Part shown: positions 49,910-58,747 of the stretch, in pieces
How the letters are laid out: the number at the start of each line of letters is the position of its first letter
Position numbering within the stretch: the first letter of the stretch is position 1
DNA from: Planctomycetota bacterium
Lineage (GTDB): Bacteria; Planctomycetota; Planctomycetia; Pirellulales; Pirellulaceae
Assembly: GCA_026692865.1 (NCBI GenBank)
Contig: JAPLNI010000058.1
Location: 62,001-126,000 of the forward strand
DNA: 64,000 bases
Direction of reading: 5' to 3'
Made by a program: the position numbers and the translations under genes
The notes under the pieces: model-generated
The model's input: the letters and a program-made list of their open reading frames with translations, nothing else
Told to the model about the DNA's origin: nothing
Databases searched by the model: none

Positions 49910-49937
49910 TTGAATCAAGAAGCTTGTGACTTATACT
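49910..49937 (+). promoter_or_regulatory. Possible sigma70-type promoter for epimerase gene
   Basis: TTGAAT (49910-49915), a 16-base spacer and TATACT (49932-49937) lie about 70 bases upstream of the epimerase start in the gap after lptE. Each hexamer differs from consensus by one or two bases. Planctomycete promoter consensus is not well established, so this is tentative. Confidence 0.3.
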
Positions 49938-50005
49938 CGAGACTTGGATTTTATTCTCGTCATACCTTATGACGAACCATTTCTAAGTTACCGATGTGTG
50001 AGTCC

Positions 50006-51079
50006 ATGAGCGTCGCAATTGTTACAGGTTCTGGCGGTCTGATAGGCTCTACTGCTGTAAAGTTCCTGATTGAAAAAGGAATGACGGTTTTTGGCGTTGA
50101 TAACAATATGCGCCAATATTTCTTTGGCCCTGAAGCATCCACAGAATGGCGAGTTCAAGAGCTCACCGATGCCAGCAAAAAATACATTCACCGATCAATC
50201 GATATCCGTGATGCAGAAGCGACGCGAAATCTTGTTGCTGAGCTTGGCTCCGATCTTAAGCTGATCGTTCATGCAGCAGCTCAACCGTCGCATGACTGGG
50301 CAGCCCGTGAGCCACTTACCGATTTTCAGGTCAACGCACAAGGCACAATGAATCTTTTAGAGGCCACTCGAAATCACGCGTCGAAAGCCGCTTTTGTTTT
50401 TCTTTCGACCAATAAAGTCTATGGCGACACCCCCAACCGACTGCCACTTGTTGAGCTTGAAACACGATGGGAAGTCGATCCGAGTCACCCTTATGCAGCA
50501 AAGGGGATCGATGAATCGATGAATGTTGACTATTGCACTCATAGCCTATTCGGTGTTTCCAAACTTTCAGCGGACTTGCTCGTGCAAGAATATGGGCGAT
50601 ATTTTGGTATGAATACGGTTTGCTTCCGTGGCGGTTGCTTAACTGGCGGGGGACACTCCGCCGCCGAGCTTCATGGGTTCTTATCTTACCTGATGAAGTG
50701 CACACTAACCGGAAGACCCTACACCGTTTTTGGCTACAAAGGAAAACAGGTTCGAGACAATATTCACGCAGTCGATTTAGTAGAAGCTATATGGCAATAC
50801 GCAAATGCACCGCGTCCTGCCGCAGTCTACAACATCGGCGGAAGCAGATTCTCGAACTGCTCGATGTTAGAAGCTATCGCCCTGTGCGAACAGGCCACTG
50901 GACGCAAGTTAAACTGGACCTACGCAGATGACAATCGCATCGGTGACCACATTTGGTGGATCTCGGACATCTCGCGATTCCAAGCCGACTACCCTGAGTA
51001 TCAACAACGATACAACATGCAAAGCGTAATTGATGACATCCATAATTTAGGGGCCGCTCGTTGGGGAACTCGTAATTGA
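50006..51079 (+). CDS. NAD-dependent sugar nucleotide epimerase (CDP-paratose 2-epimerase-like)
   Basis: 357 residues from the ATG at 50006; an ATG four codons earlier (49994) is also possible. Extended short-chain dehydrogenase: [15 protein letters not shown] nucleotide loop, [22 protein letters not shown], and the family-specific [20 protein letters not shown] with [16 protein letters not shown]. The catalytic Y-x3-K position reads F-G-V-S-K (F186-K190 counted from 49994), so the usual Tyr is replaced by Phe while Lys is kept. Probably makes a sugar nucleotide for surface glycan. Its stop overlaps the WecG-type gene start in TTGA. Confidence 0.85.
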   Translation: MSVAIVTGSGGLIGSTAVKFLIEKGMTVFGVDNNMRQYFFGPEASTEWRVQELTDASKKYIHRSIDIRDAEATRNLVAELGSDLKLIVHAAAQPSHDWAAREPLTDFQVNAQGTMNLLEATRNHASKAAFVFLSTNKVYGDTPNRLPLVELETRWEVDPSHPYAAKGIDESMNVDYCTHSLFGVSKLSADLLVQEYGRYFGMNTVCFRGGCLTGGGHSAAELHGFLSYLMKCTLTGRPYTVFGYKGKQVRDNIHAVDLVEAIWQYANAPRPAAVYNIGGSRFSNCSMLEAIALCEQATGRKLNWTYADDNRIGDHIWWISDISRFQADYPEYQQRYNMQSVIDDIHNLGAARWGTRN

Positions 51080-51882
51080 TTGATAGCGGTAAGCGATCAA
51101 TTCTTGGGATCGGAGTGAACGTAGTCGACTACGATGGAGCGGTCGCGCGTGTCATCTCATGTGCACATGCCAAAGAACGTTGCACTGTTTCGGCTTTGGC
51201 CGTACACGGTGTCATGTGTGGCGCACTAGATTCCGCTCAGAAGTACCGTTTGAACCAGTTGGATATAATCACGCCCGATGGTCAACCTGTTCGATGGGCT
51301 TTGCGACTGCTTCACGGTGAAACGCTCGAAGACCGAGTGTATGGCCCCAATCTAACACTCAAAATATGCGAGCAGGCAGAACAAGAAGGACTTACGATTT
51401 TTCTCTTTGGTAGCCGCTTGGAAGTGCTCGAAAAACTGTCTGCGAATCTCAAGCAGCGATTTCCAAAACTAAATATTGCCGGATTTGAGCCATCCGCTTT
51501 TCGCACTGGCAATCGTGATGACAGTGAGAAACTGGTAAGAAAAATCAAAGCCAGCGGAGCGGACATTATATTTGTTGGACTTGGATGCCCACGACAAGAA
51601 ATATTCGCTTTCGAAAATGCAGATCGCTTTTCACTACCGATCGTCGCCGTTGGAGCCGCGTTTGATTTTCACGCCGGAATGGTTGCTCAAGCTCCTACCT
51701 GTATGCAAGACTTCGGCCTCGAATGGCTATATAGGCTTTCGCGAGAACCGGGTCGACTATGGCGAAGATACCTTTTTCTAAACCCTGCATACTGTCTGTT
51801 GTTGGTTGCGCAAATGCTGAAGCTTGAGAAATACATTACACCGTCGGCAAAACGCCCAGACAATGAAATGAATTATCTTTAG
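51076..51882 (+). CDS. WecG/TagA/CpsF family glycosyltransferase
   Basis: 268 residues, TTG start overlapping the epimerase stop. Family motifs in order: [58 protein letters not shown] and [16 protein letters not shown], followed by a C-terminal helix with [17 protein letters not shown] that in TagA-like enzymes helps membrane association. Members transfer a HexNAc or mannosaminuronic-type sugar to undecaprenyl-linked intermediates for surface polysaccharides. The exact donor is unknown; the paired epimerase gene suggests an unusual sugar. The 3' end overlaps the convergent GTPase gene by four bases (TTAG). Confidence 0.9.
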   Translation: MIDSGKRSILGIGVNVVDYDGAVARVISCAHAKERCTVSALAVHGVMCGALDSAQKYRLNQLDIITPDGQPVRWALRLLHGETLEDRVYGPNLTLKICEQAEQEGLTIFLFGSRLEVLEKLSANLKQRFPKLNIAGFEPSAFRTGNRDDSEKLVRKIKASGADIIFVGLGCPRQEIFAFENADRFSLPIVAVGAAFDFHAGMVAQAPTCMQDFGLEWLYRLSREPGRLWRRYLFLNPAYCLLLVAQMLKLEKYITPSAKRPDNEMNYL

Positions 51883-53096
51883 CTTTGGTTATCAGTCTTC
51901 AACAGACTCTCTTGCAGATCTTGGATGGTTAGCACATGTTCCCTGCGGAAAGGCACCGCTTGGCCCTTCGTGATCTTGCACGGAACTAATCGATCGATAA
52001 TCGCCTTCGATAGTTCTGCCATACCAGTATTCATCGCACTACTAATCGCAACCACTTGCAATGATGGGTCTAACGCAGCTTGAATCTTTGCCACCTTGCT
52101 CTCATTCAAGAACAAATCAGCTTTGGTAACAACAACCATTACTTTTGATTTGTATTCGTCGATTATCTGTTTATGAAGTACCACCAATCCCTCGACTGGT
52201 TCAACAAGCAGCAAAATCAAGTCAGCCTCCCGCAGCACATCCATCGCTCGTCGAACGCCCTCTGCTTCGACACGACAATCAGTTTCACGCAACCCAGCCG
52301 TATCAATCAGTTCGATGGGCCATCCTTCAAGGGTAGTCCGCTCACGAAGGACGTCGCGCGTGGTACCAGGTTGGTGATGCACGATAGCTCGTGTGAACCC
52401 AAGGATTTTATTCAGGAAACTGCTCTTACCAGCGTTGGGAGGCCCAACGATTGCGACCCGCCAACCATCCAATAAACGTGTTCCATAAATTGATCGCGAC
52501 TTCAGTTCATCCATTGCATTCCGAGCGGCGCCAAAGTCACTCACCGCGATCTGCTCGTAGATGCTTGTCATTGCCTTTTCCAGCAGTCCGGTAGTTTGCG
52601 CAAGCAAAATCGCGGTTGTGAGTTCGGTAGTCGCTTTGGGGAGGTCTTGCCAAGCGTCTTCGGTCCATCGTTTTGCTTTTCCTTCGACCGCGATCAATTG
52701 TTCCATATTAGCACCAACGCTTTCAATCACCCCATGACGAACCAAGTCCGAGATGATTCGATTGGCTGCAACCGGCCCACCGTGGCAATGAATCTCCACA
52801 CAATCATCCTTTGTCCAGCAAAGAACAATATCCTCGGAAGCTTGTTTATCCCCAGGATTTCGCGATTCAATTCCATCAGGCATCCACGTTCCGTACCGAA
52901 TAGTGTTGATAACAACTCGACGAATTCCTGTTGCTGGTTTCCAGAAGAGATTGATTAGTTCTTGAGACTTTGCCCCTTGCAATTGAATCACGGCAATCGC
53001 AGCAGGTGTACGAGCGGTCAGCAGTCGAACACAAGTCGGCTTGGGAGTTTCAATCGACGATTGTTTCGCTTTTGGCTGAGGATCTGCATTGCTCAT
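51879..53096 (-). CDS. MnmE-like GTPase, degenerate
   Basis: 405 residues against about 450 for MnmE. The G domain is complete: G1 GPPNAGKSS at 218-226, GTTRD at 244-248, DTAGLR at 265-270 and TKAD at 324-327. The N-terminal domain keeps DCVEIHCHGGP but not the usual opening; the expected PGEFTxRAFLNGK segment is absent, and the C-terminus ends LLKTDNQS without the FCIGK-type motif whose Cys is needed for tRNA modification. It is thus an MnmE relative that probably cannot do canonical U34 modification. A true mnmE would have to be elsewhere. Upstream is a repeat cluster and a second GTPase gene. Confidence 0.78.
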   Translation of the reverse strand: MSNADPQPKAKQSSIETPKPTCVRLLTARTPAAIAVIQLQGAKSQELINLFWKPATGIRRVVINTIRYGTWMPDGIESRNPGDKQASEDIVLCWTKDDCVEIHCHGGPVAANRIISDLVRHGVIESVGANMEQLIAVEGKAKRWTEDAWQDLPKATTELTTAILLAQTTGLLEKAMTSIYEQIAVSDFGAARNAMDELKSRSIYGTRLLDGWRVAIVGPPNAGKSSFLNKILGFTRAIVHHQPGTTRDVLRERTTLEGWPIELIDTAGLRETDCRVEAEGVRRAMDVLREADLILLLVEPVEGLVVLHKQIIDEYKSKVMVVVTKADLFLNESKVAKIQAALDPSLQVVAISSAMNTGMAELSKAIIDRLVPCKITKGQAVPFRREHVLTIQDLQESLLKTDNQS

Positions 53097-53170
53097 CGGC
53101 TCAGTAATGGTCCTTGAATTAATAATGCTCCAACTGTATCGGTCGCTCGGCGAGTATTTAACGTTCTACT

Positions 53171-53338
53171 GCGGTTAGCGTTCGAGGCTCAATACACAAG
53201 GTGTTGAACCGCTGCTCTAGCCGCGTCATTGGACGGTCCTGCGCAAGCGGCTGGTTAACTGTTGTAACTCGGCTAGCACCAGAGGCTCAATACGTTAGGC
53301 GTTTAAACGTTTGCGTTAACGCCTCAGGCTCATAATAG
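53171..53338. repeat. Cluster of family B-like repeat units
   Basis: Three related units in the gap between two minus-strand GTPase genes: GCGGTTAGCGTTCGAGGCTC then AATAC at 53171-53195, CGGCTAGCACCAGAGGCTCA then ATAC at 53270-53293, and GCGTTAACGCCTCAGGCTCA then TAATAG at 53313-53338. The second is close to the reverse complement of the unit at 35090. Shared core AGGCTCA-AT. Units are about 100 and 43 bases apart. Confidence 0.5.
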
Positions 53339-53369
53339 TCAAATGTTAGTGTTCTATCTGCTGATCGCT

Positions 53370-55226
53370 TTAACTGATTCGATCTAAGGTAAGTAAGAAG
53401 TGTGCATGCTGGAGGGACGCATCTTGAAAATCGAGTCGCAATATGCGGTCGTCTTGAAGCCTATCGACCAACCTCCGTTGATCTGACTGAATTAGCTTCG
53501 TAATTTGCAATATCTTTGATCGGCGTAAGAGGAACGTCATGACAATCATGGCATAGATGAGCATTGGCAGAAACGACAATAGCACACTAGTCAACAGCAA
53601 CGATGGACTCGGATGAGGGAATTCATCGACCGAGTGACTTGCGATATCAAAAAACGTATTAAGCGAGGCATTCAAGTACTGTCGATAGACCGAAAAAATC
53701 GGCCCCGATAATAAAACCCAGAACATCAATACACCGACGAGTGCTGTGAGCGTAAGAACTCCTCTCGGCAACTTTTTGTGATCAGTAACTTCGTTAAACA
53801 ACGCTTGACTTTGCAATTGCAATTCATCGATCCCCGCCAGCCGAACGCCATGATTTACTTCTGCTGATTGTGTCCCGGAAAAGCCCGTTAGTGAACCAGT
53901 TTCCCACGATTGTGAACCTCGTAATTCGGCCAAGGCGACATGAAACTGCCTTTGAATTGGTTGCAGCAAATCGATGGCTTGTGAATTTAATCGTTCGCGC
54001 AGTCCCTCTTGAATATCCCATTGGAGCTTACGCGACAGTTGAACATTTTTTGCCCACGCGAAGAATGTCCCGAAGATTGACGGGATACTTCCAGACATCG
54101 CCATCACTAATCGGTCCCATGCACCTTGAGACAATGCTAACAATGCCAAAGTCGATCGATAAGGAAACCAAAGCGAGCTGGTATCGGTGACCATTTGAGT
54201 TCGTAGACGGCTGCGAACTGCAGTTTCTAGAACTAAATCGGTGCCAAGAACCGACTCGATCGCTTTTCTCGGGAGCCCATTGGCTGCGTCTTGCATTTGG
54301 ATCACTGCGGTCGCCAACTGTGGTGCCGAGGACTCTAAGACTCGCACTACGTCATACTTTAGTCGGCTGGTCGCAGAAGTTAGTCGATTCGATGTCGAAT
54401 TGCCAATGTCCTTCATAGTGCTTTCATGAAAGCGTTTTGTGAGCTCGGTACGCAAATAGTGGCTTGTAGTTGCTTCGTCTCCAGACGCTTCGAAGTCCAG
54501 CAAGAAAACAGGCTCTTGAAAAAGAGTACGAGGAGCTGCCGATCTTAATGTTGCCATCCAGTGCCGAACATCCGATTGTAAAGAATCGCTGGCAGTTCCG
54601 TTGGTGGATAGCTCGCGTAAGGGAATCGCTGTAACAATCGGAACACAAAGAATCCCTTCGGACTGCGACACAATCTGGCTAGCTGTAGCGGACCTGAGTT
54701 GATCGCGGCGTATAACAAGTAATTGCACCGGCGCTATTCCCATCGATTTGCTCGCAACGACAGCCGCGTTCTGATTTGCATCAGTTGTCCCTGGCGTGTC
54801 GAGGCAAATGTATGGGAAACCCAAGTTGACTAAAGAAGCAGAATCGCATCGAACAAAAACTTCTTTGGTAGTATCCAACTCCACTGGTGAAACAGATCCG
54901 ATCCAAAAGAGCTGATTTGTTGCCTCGGTCGATAAGACGCCACTGGGCAATTGAGCTTGAACAGTCGCGTCGAGAACGAGTTGCTTCGCGACCCAAGTTT
55001 TCCCTTGGCCCTTGCTACCAACCACGGCAATTGTAAGCAAATCTCCTGAGCGGACGCTTAAGATATCTCGACAACGATTCTCGAATTGCGATGCAAGATT
55101 TGCAATTTGACCACCAATCGGCGCAGAACCAAAAAGATGCTCGCTTGCAACAAGAATACGATGCGACAAAGCGATCGAGTGCTGGAGGTCTCGTGATCGA
55201 TCAAAGCTAGTTGCAGGTTGGCTCAT
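53370..55226 (-). CDS. Dynamin-like membrane-anchored GTPase, uncharacterised
   Basis: 618 residues. An N-terminal G domain carries the P-loop VGSKGQGKT (G70-T77) and DTPG at 143-146; a clear N/TKxD motif is not seen, and VIRRDQ may stand in its place. A long helical middle follows (about 240-480), then two transmembrane helices near 488-513 and 542-567 and a helical cytosolic tail of about 50 residues. This order (GTPase, helical stalk, membrane pair, helix) resembles bacterial dynamin-like proteins that bind or remodel membranes. No close family recognised. Upstream of an MnmE-like GTPase gene on the same strand. Confidence 0.62.
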   Translation of the reverse strand: MSQPATSFDRSRDLQHSIALSHRILVASEHLFGSAPIGGQIANLASQFENRCRDILSVRSGDLLTIAVVGSKGQGKTWVAKQLVLDATVQAQLPSGVLSTEATNQLFWIGSVSPVELDTTKEVFVRCDSASLVNLGFPYICLDTPGTTDANQNAAVVASKSMGIAPVQLLVIRRDQLRSATASQIVSQSEGILCVPIVTAIPLRELSTNGTASDSLQSDVRHWMATLRSAAPRTLFQEPVFLLDFEASGDEATTSHYLRTELTKRFHESTMKDIGNSTSNRLTSATSRLKYDVVRVLESSAPQLATAVIQMQDAANGLPRKAIESVLGTDLVLETAVRSRLRTQMVTDTSSLWFPYRSTLALLALSQGAWDRLVMAMSGSIPSIFGTFFAWAKNVQLSRKLQWDIQEGLRERLNSQAIDLLQPIQRQFHVALAELRGSQSWETGSLTGFSGTQSAEVNHGVRLAGIDELQLQSQALFNEVTDHKKLPRGVLTLTALVGVLMFWVLLSGPIFSVYRQYLNASLNTFFDIASHSVDEFPHPSPSLLLTSVLLSFLPMLIYAMIVMTFLLRRSKILQITKLIQSDQRRLVDRLQDDRILRLDFQDASLQHAHFLLTLDRIS

Positions 55227-55377
55227 AAGTTCATTACGTACAAGTTTAAAACAATCAAAGCAGTATAGTATCAGCCCTAGTTCCTGAGTAGCATGGTCGG
55301 TAGCATATCAGAGTTCAACGCAGTGCGACGATTGCACTCGAAAAGCAGACTTAGTCCATCATAATCTCAGGAATTGG

Positions 55378-56370
55378 ATGACACGAACGGCCCAGTACGA
55401 CCCGACGAGGTTGCAGGACATCATTGAAGCGGCAACTGTTCTGCGAAACGGGGGGTGCGTTGCATTTCCCACCGAGACGGTCTTTGGACTTGGAGTGGAT
55501 GCCACAAACTCGATCGCCGTTCAACGAGCCTTTGCTGCAAAAGGGCGACCATCTGATAATCCGTTGATTGTTCATTTGCACACACCAAGCCAAATGGATC
55601 TTTACTGCCACTCGATCTCAGAAGTCGCGTACAAACTGATTGACCGTTTCTGCCCTGGCCCGCTAACAATCGTCTTGCCCCGGCGAGATTCAATCGCAAC
55701 ATCGGTCACAGCTGGGCTTGAAACCGTCGCTATTCGATTCCCTAAGCATGAAGTTGCACAGGCACTGCTTCGCGAAATAAACCTTCCAATTGCGGCTCCA
55801 AGTGCGAATCTTTCCGGACGCCCAAGCGCGACCACTTGGCAAGCCGTCATTGAAGACCTAGACGGGCGCATTGATGGTGTTGTCTGTGGAGAGCCTTGCG
55901 AAATTGGCATCGAAAGCACTGTCGTCGATGTCACTCGAGAATTACCGACAGTCCTACGCTGCGGCGGAGTAACCCTCGAGCAGTTGCGTGAGGTTATTCC
56001 TGAAGTCGCGATGCACGATCAACAGATTGACTCGTCGGTCAATTCTCCGGGTTTGCGTCATCGCCATTATCAACCGACCGCGAAGGTCGTTTTGATCAAT
56101 TCAGCAACCGAAATTGATCGAGCGACAAAAACATTTGATAACGACTTACGATGTGGCTATCTCGGAATCGAAAAAATTCCGGGCGCGATCGCATCGAAGC
56201 TAACTCATATTTGTTACTGCGATAATGAAGCAGATTATGCGAATTCCCTATTCCGATTTTTTCGAGAATGCGACAACCTGGAAGTACAACTAATCCTGTG
56301 CCAAGGAGTCGACGACACGGGGCTTGGACGAGCTTTGATGGATAGAATCCGACGTGCCTCTTGCGTTTGA
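55378..56370 (+). CDS. L-threonylcarbamoyladenylate synthase, Sua5 type
   Basis: Makes threonylcarbamoyl-AMP from threonine, bicarbonate and ATP for t6A37 tRNA modification. 330 residues, the long Sua5 form with TsaC-like N-domain (GGCVAFPTETVFGLGVDA, KGRPSDNPLIVHL, APSANLSGRPSATTWQAV, GIESTVVDV) and the linker SPGLRHRHYQPTAKV leading to the C-terminal Sua5 domain. All core motifs are intact. Transcribed divergently from the dynamin-like GTPase gene and convergently with the deacetylase gene (25-base gap). Confidence 0.94.
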   Translation: MTRTAQYDPTRLQDIIEAATVLRNGGCVAFPTETVFGLGVDATNSIAVQRAFAAKGRPSDNPLIVHLHTPSQMDLYCHSISEVAYKLIDRFCPGPLTIVLPRRDSIATSVTAGLETVAIRFPKHEVAQALLREINLPIAAPSANLSGRPSATTWQAVIEDLDGRIDGVVCGEPCEIGIESTVVDVTRELPTVLRCGGVTLEQLREVIPEVAMHDQQIDSSVNSPGLRHRHYQPTAKVVLINSATEIDRATKTFDNDLRCGYLGIEKIPGAIASKLTHICYCDNEADYANSLFRFFRECDNLEVQLILCQGVDDTGLGRALMDRIRRASCV

Positions 56371-56395
56371 TAACTCGCATTCATACAAGCATACG

Positions 56396-57160
56396 CTACA
56401 AGTCAACCACATCTTGTCCAAGGGCATCCTTGAGCGGATGAAACGTCGCCTCGCAATATCCTAAGTGTAAGTGACGACGAAATCCTTCCGCTTCTTGGAA
56501 TCGTTTAGAAAGTTTCCCCATCTCCAGCGCACACGCTTTCATGGATGCAACAAAAGAGGAAATCATTTGCGTTTCATCAAGCCAACCCTCTTGGCTCTCA
56601 TGACACTTGAGCATCTCAATCTTTCGTTCGAGAACTGGTGACACGTTAACAAGAGTAGTTGGAAAAACAGGTTGCCCAAGCGGAGTTTGATTCCCGTGAG
56701 GCTGCGCGTGATAGATAGCTACGGGACCACCGACTGGCGCGGTTGGTGGGTCGGTCGCGAAGTTCGGCATCGACTTCACAAAAGCACCTCCGACTGCAAG
56801 CCGACATGTCGCTTCATGGTCTTCCATGTAATCTTGAGGGGAATGGGTCAAAACAATGGTCGGGTTGGCGAGTCGTACTACCGAAGCAACCTTAGCGAGC
56901 GTTTTCGCATCGTAGTATATCGCCATGTCAGTACAGATTGGCGGATAAAACACAGCGGGGACAATCGCTGCAGCACGGCGTGATTCCTCAAGCCGGATAC
57001 GGGAGATAGACTCCGCATCCATGGACATAGACCCACATGAACCATTGGCAACATTTATGTAATGCACTGTCCAGCCACGCAATGCTAATTGTAATAGAGT
57101 CCCTGCCATGACAAACTCGACGTCGTCTGGATGGGCGACTATGGCTAGAACATTTGGCAT
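56396..57160 (-). CDS. PIG-L (LmbE) family deacetylase
   Basis: 254 residues. The N-terminal metal motif AHPDDVEF (H10, D13) is present, the usual second motif region reads TDMAIYYDAKTLAK, and a third zinc ligand is in DYMEDHEATCRL. The family removes N-acetyl groups from GlcNAc-containing compounds in cell-surface or thiol biosynthesis. No signal peptide is seen, so it is cytosolic. Substrate unknown. It shares orientation with the secreted protein gene upstream (99-base gap). Confidence 0.86.
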   Translation of the reverse strand: MPNVLAIVAHPDDVEFVMAGTLLQLALRGWTVHYINVANGSCGSMSMDAESISRIRLEESRRAAAIVPAVFYPPICTDMAIYYDAKTLAKVASVVRLANPTIVLTHSPQDYMEDHEATCRLAVGGAFVKSMPNFATDPPTAPVGGPVAIYHAQPHGNQTPLGQPVFPTTLVNVSPVLERKIEMLKCHESQEGWLDETQMISSFVASMKACALEMGKLSKRFQEAEGFRRHLHLGYCEATFHPLKDALGQDVVDL

Positions 57161-57259
57161 CGCAAAATCTCTTTATCTCAATACTAAGTAGGACACAGCA
57201 ACTTTGATGAAACGTAAATCGATTTTCTCAACCCGAACGCGTCAATGACGGATATCAAA

Positions 57260-58297
57260 CTACCTCGATTTGGTCGGCGATGGTCTGCTAGCGGTTCTTG
57301 CACTGTCGATCACAAACACTTTCGGGTCATCGATGATGAAACCGGTGCTCCATGATTTTCCGTCGTCTTTGTTGACTGTGTTGTAGAAGAATGTTCGAAA
57401 TGTTTCACAGCGGTATCCGTATGGAAGAGCGGAAGCGATGTAGTCTTCGCGCGTAAGGTCTTCGACACCGGGCCGAGCGAAATAATGAACCACTCCATCT
57501 GGTGTGAAGGACAACCCTAGCGTCCACCATCCGGTTGTCTCGATATCAGGGCCTCGGAAGTCACCTCCGTTGCGATCAGACCGAACTCTAAAGAAAAGGT
57601 TGTTTACCATCTTACCGTCGACCTTTTTGGTCTCTCGCAAGATGAACAGGCCAGGCCAATAGATCTCGTCTTTTTCGTGAGCTGGAGCAAAGATGAACTT
57701 GCTCGGTTCCATAATCGTTGTTTTAACTGCGGCTCGGAAAGCGAAGTGAGGGCCGTTCCGATTTTCCCACTCTTCAATGGGCGGAAGATAAACTCGAGTC
57801 GTCGCGCTTGGCGACTTAGAAACCGGGATCGGACCACCAACGCGATACTGCACGTTACAGATGAAATCATCTTGATGCATCTCGTTAGTAATCTTGCCGG
57901 GTATCCCTGTCTTCAGTGATTTCAATAGCAGAGCCCCTTCGCTGCCCGGAATGCCACCTTCAGGAGTTGCGACACGCTTCATGACGTCCGGGTAGCCGCG
58001 TTTTGCACCTTCGTACCATCGACCGTTTGTCGATTTCCCAAGCGGCTGACGCTGCTGTTCATCGATATCTTCGCTGCTCTTGGGACCGTTTGGAACAAAG
58101 CCCCACGACTCGTCTTCAAAGTCATCGCCGACTTGGGTTAGCTGCACTCCAGTTCCTGGAACAACCACATTGATCGGAGGAGCCGCTTTTACGGTCTGGT
58201 CCGAAGCTAGGCCGCTCAGCGATAGAAGCGATAGCAACAACAAAAGCTTACGTCGCGACCAAGATTGCAAGCTATGAAGACTAAAATCCCAATTCAT
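57260..58297 (-). CDS. Secreted protein of unknown function
   Basis: 345 residues from the ATG at 58297 (MNWDFSLHSL then a long hydrophobic run KLLLLLSLLSLSGLA); the frame is open to 58357 but those residues do not fit a signal. The mature part looks like a single beta-rich domain: DDFEDESWGFVPNGPKSSE, GSEGALLLKSLKTGIPGK, GPHFAFRAAVKTTIME, and a C-terminal WTLGLSFTPDGVVHYFARPG with ETFRTFFYNTVN. This resembles concanavalin-like lectin/glucanase folds in style, but no family is recognised. Probably periplasmic or surface. Confidence 0.7.
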   Translation of the reverse strand: MNWDFSLHSLQSWSRRKLLLLLSLLSLSGLASDQTVKAAPPINVVVPGTGVQLTQVGDDFEDESWGFVPNGPKSSEDIDEQQRQPLGKSTNGRWYEGAKRGYPDVMKRVATPEGGIPGSEGALLLKSLKTGIPGKITNEMHQDDFICNVQYRVGGPIPVSKSPSATTRVYLPPIEEWENRNGPHFAFRAAVKTTIMEPSKFIFAPAHEKDEIYWPGLFILRETKKVDGKMVNNLFFRVRSDRNGGDFRGPDIETTGWWTLGLSFTPDGVVHYFARPGVEDLTREDYIASALPYGYRCETFRTFFYNTVNKDDGKSWSTGFIIDDPKVFVIDSARTASRPSPTKSR

Positions 58298-58747
58298 ATC
58301 GTTCTCGATTTGATAGATCCGAAGATACATACCCTGGATGTAATCGGTAGACTTCACCCAACCTTCTCTATCGGAACAAAAGGTAACGAGGGCGGAAAAA
58401 TCAATCGTTCCCGTTAAGGATCACCCGAAGTTCGTGAACTCGTTGAATTACTCAATCTGCCTGTTCTCTCTGGACTCGCAGGGCAGTGAGAAGCTAAACG
58501 TATTGATATGCAAACAGTGACGGTGGACTTGCGAAAGCTGATCCGATGGTGCTAGACCAATGCCACCGAAGCTCGACACATCAGCCGCCTGGTGTCAGTC
58601 TGCGGTTAGTGAAAACGCAATAGAAACGGCACGCTGACGCGTGGCGGCTGATGAAATACCAATCAGTATCTAAAGCGAAAGCGGTTGAATGTAGAGGATG
58701 TTTATTAGCATGGATCGCGAGTGTTGCATTTTTCTCTGGAGCGAGTT
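58298..58747. other. Divergent intergenic region with one inverted repeat
   Basis: 450 bases between a secreted-protein gene (minus) and the modular exported protein gene (plus). Contains the family E inverted repeat (58579-58653) and a weak family B-like unit near 58540-58560 (GATCCGATGGTGCTAGAC). A GGAG ribosome-binding site lies at the right end, six bases before the GTG start at 58748. No gene recognised. Confidence 0.5.
58579..58653. repeat. Family E inverted repeat
   Basis: Left arm CATCAGCCGCCTGGTGTCAG and right arm CTGACGCGTGGCGGCTGATG are inverted copies: the outer 11 bases pair perfectly and the next bases partly. About 35 bases lie between them. The CATCAGCCGCC end is, from memory, a motif found repeatedly in planctomycete intergenic DNA. 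Upstream of the modular protein gene, so it could affect that transcript. Confidence 0.5.
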
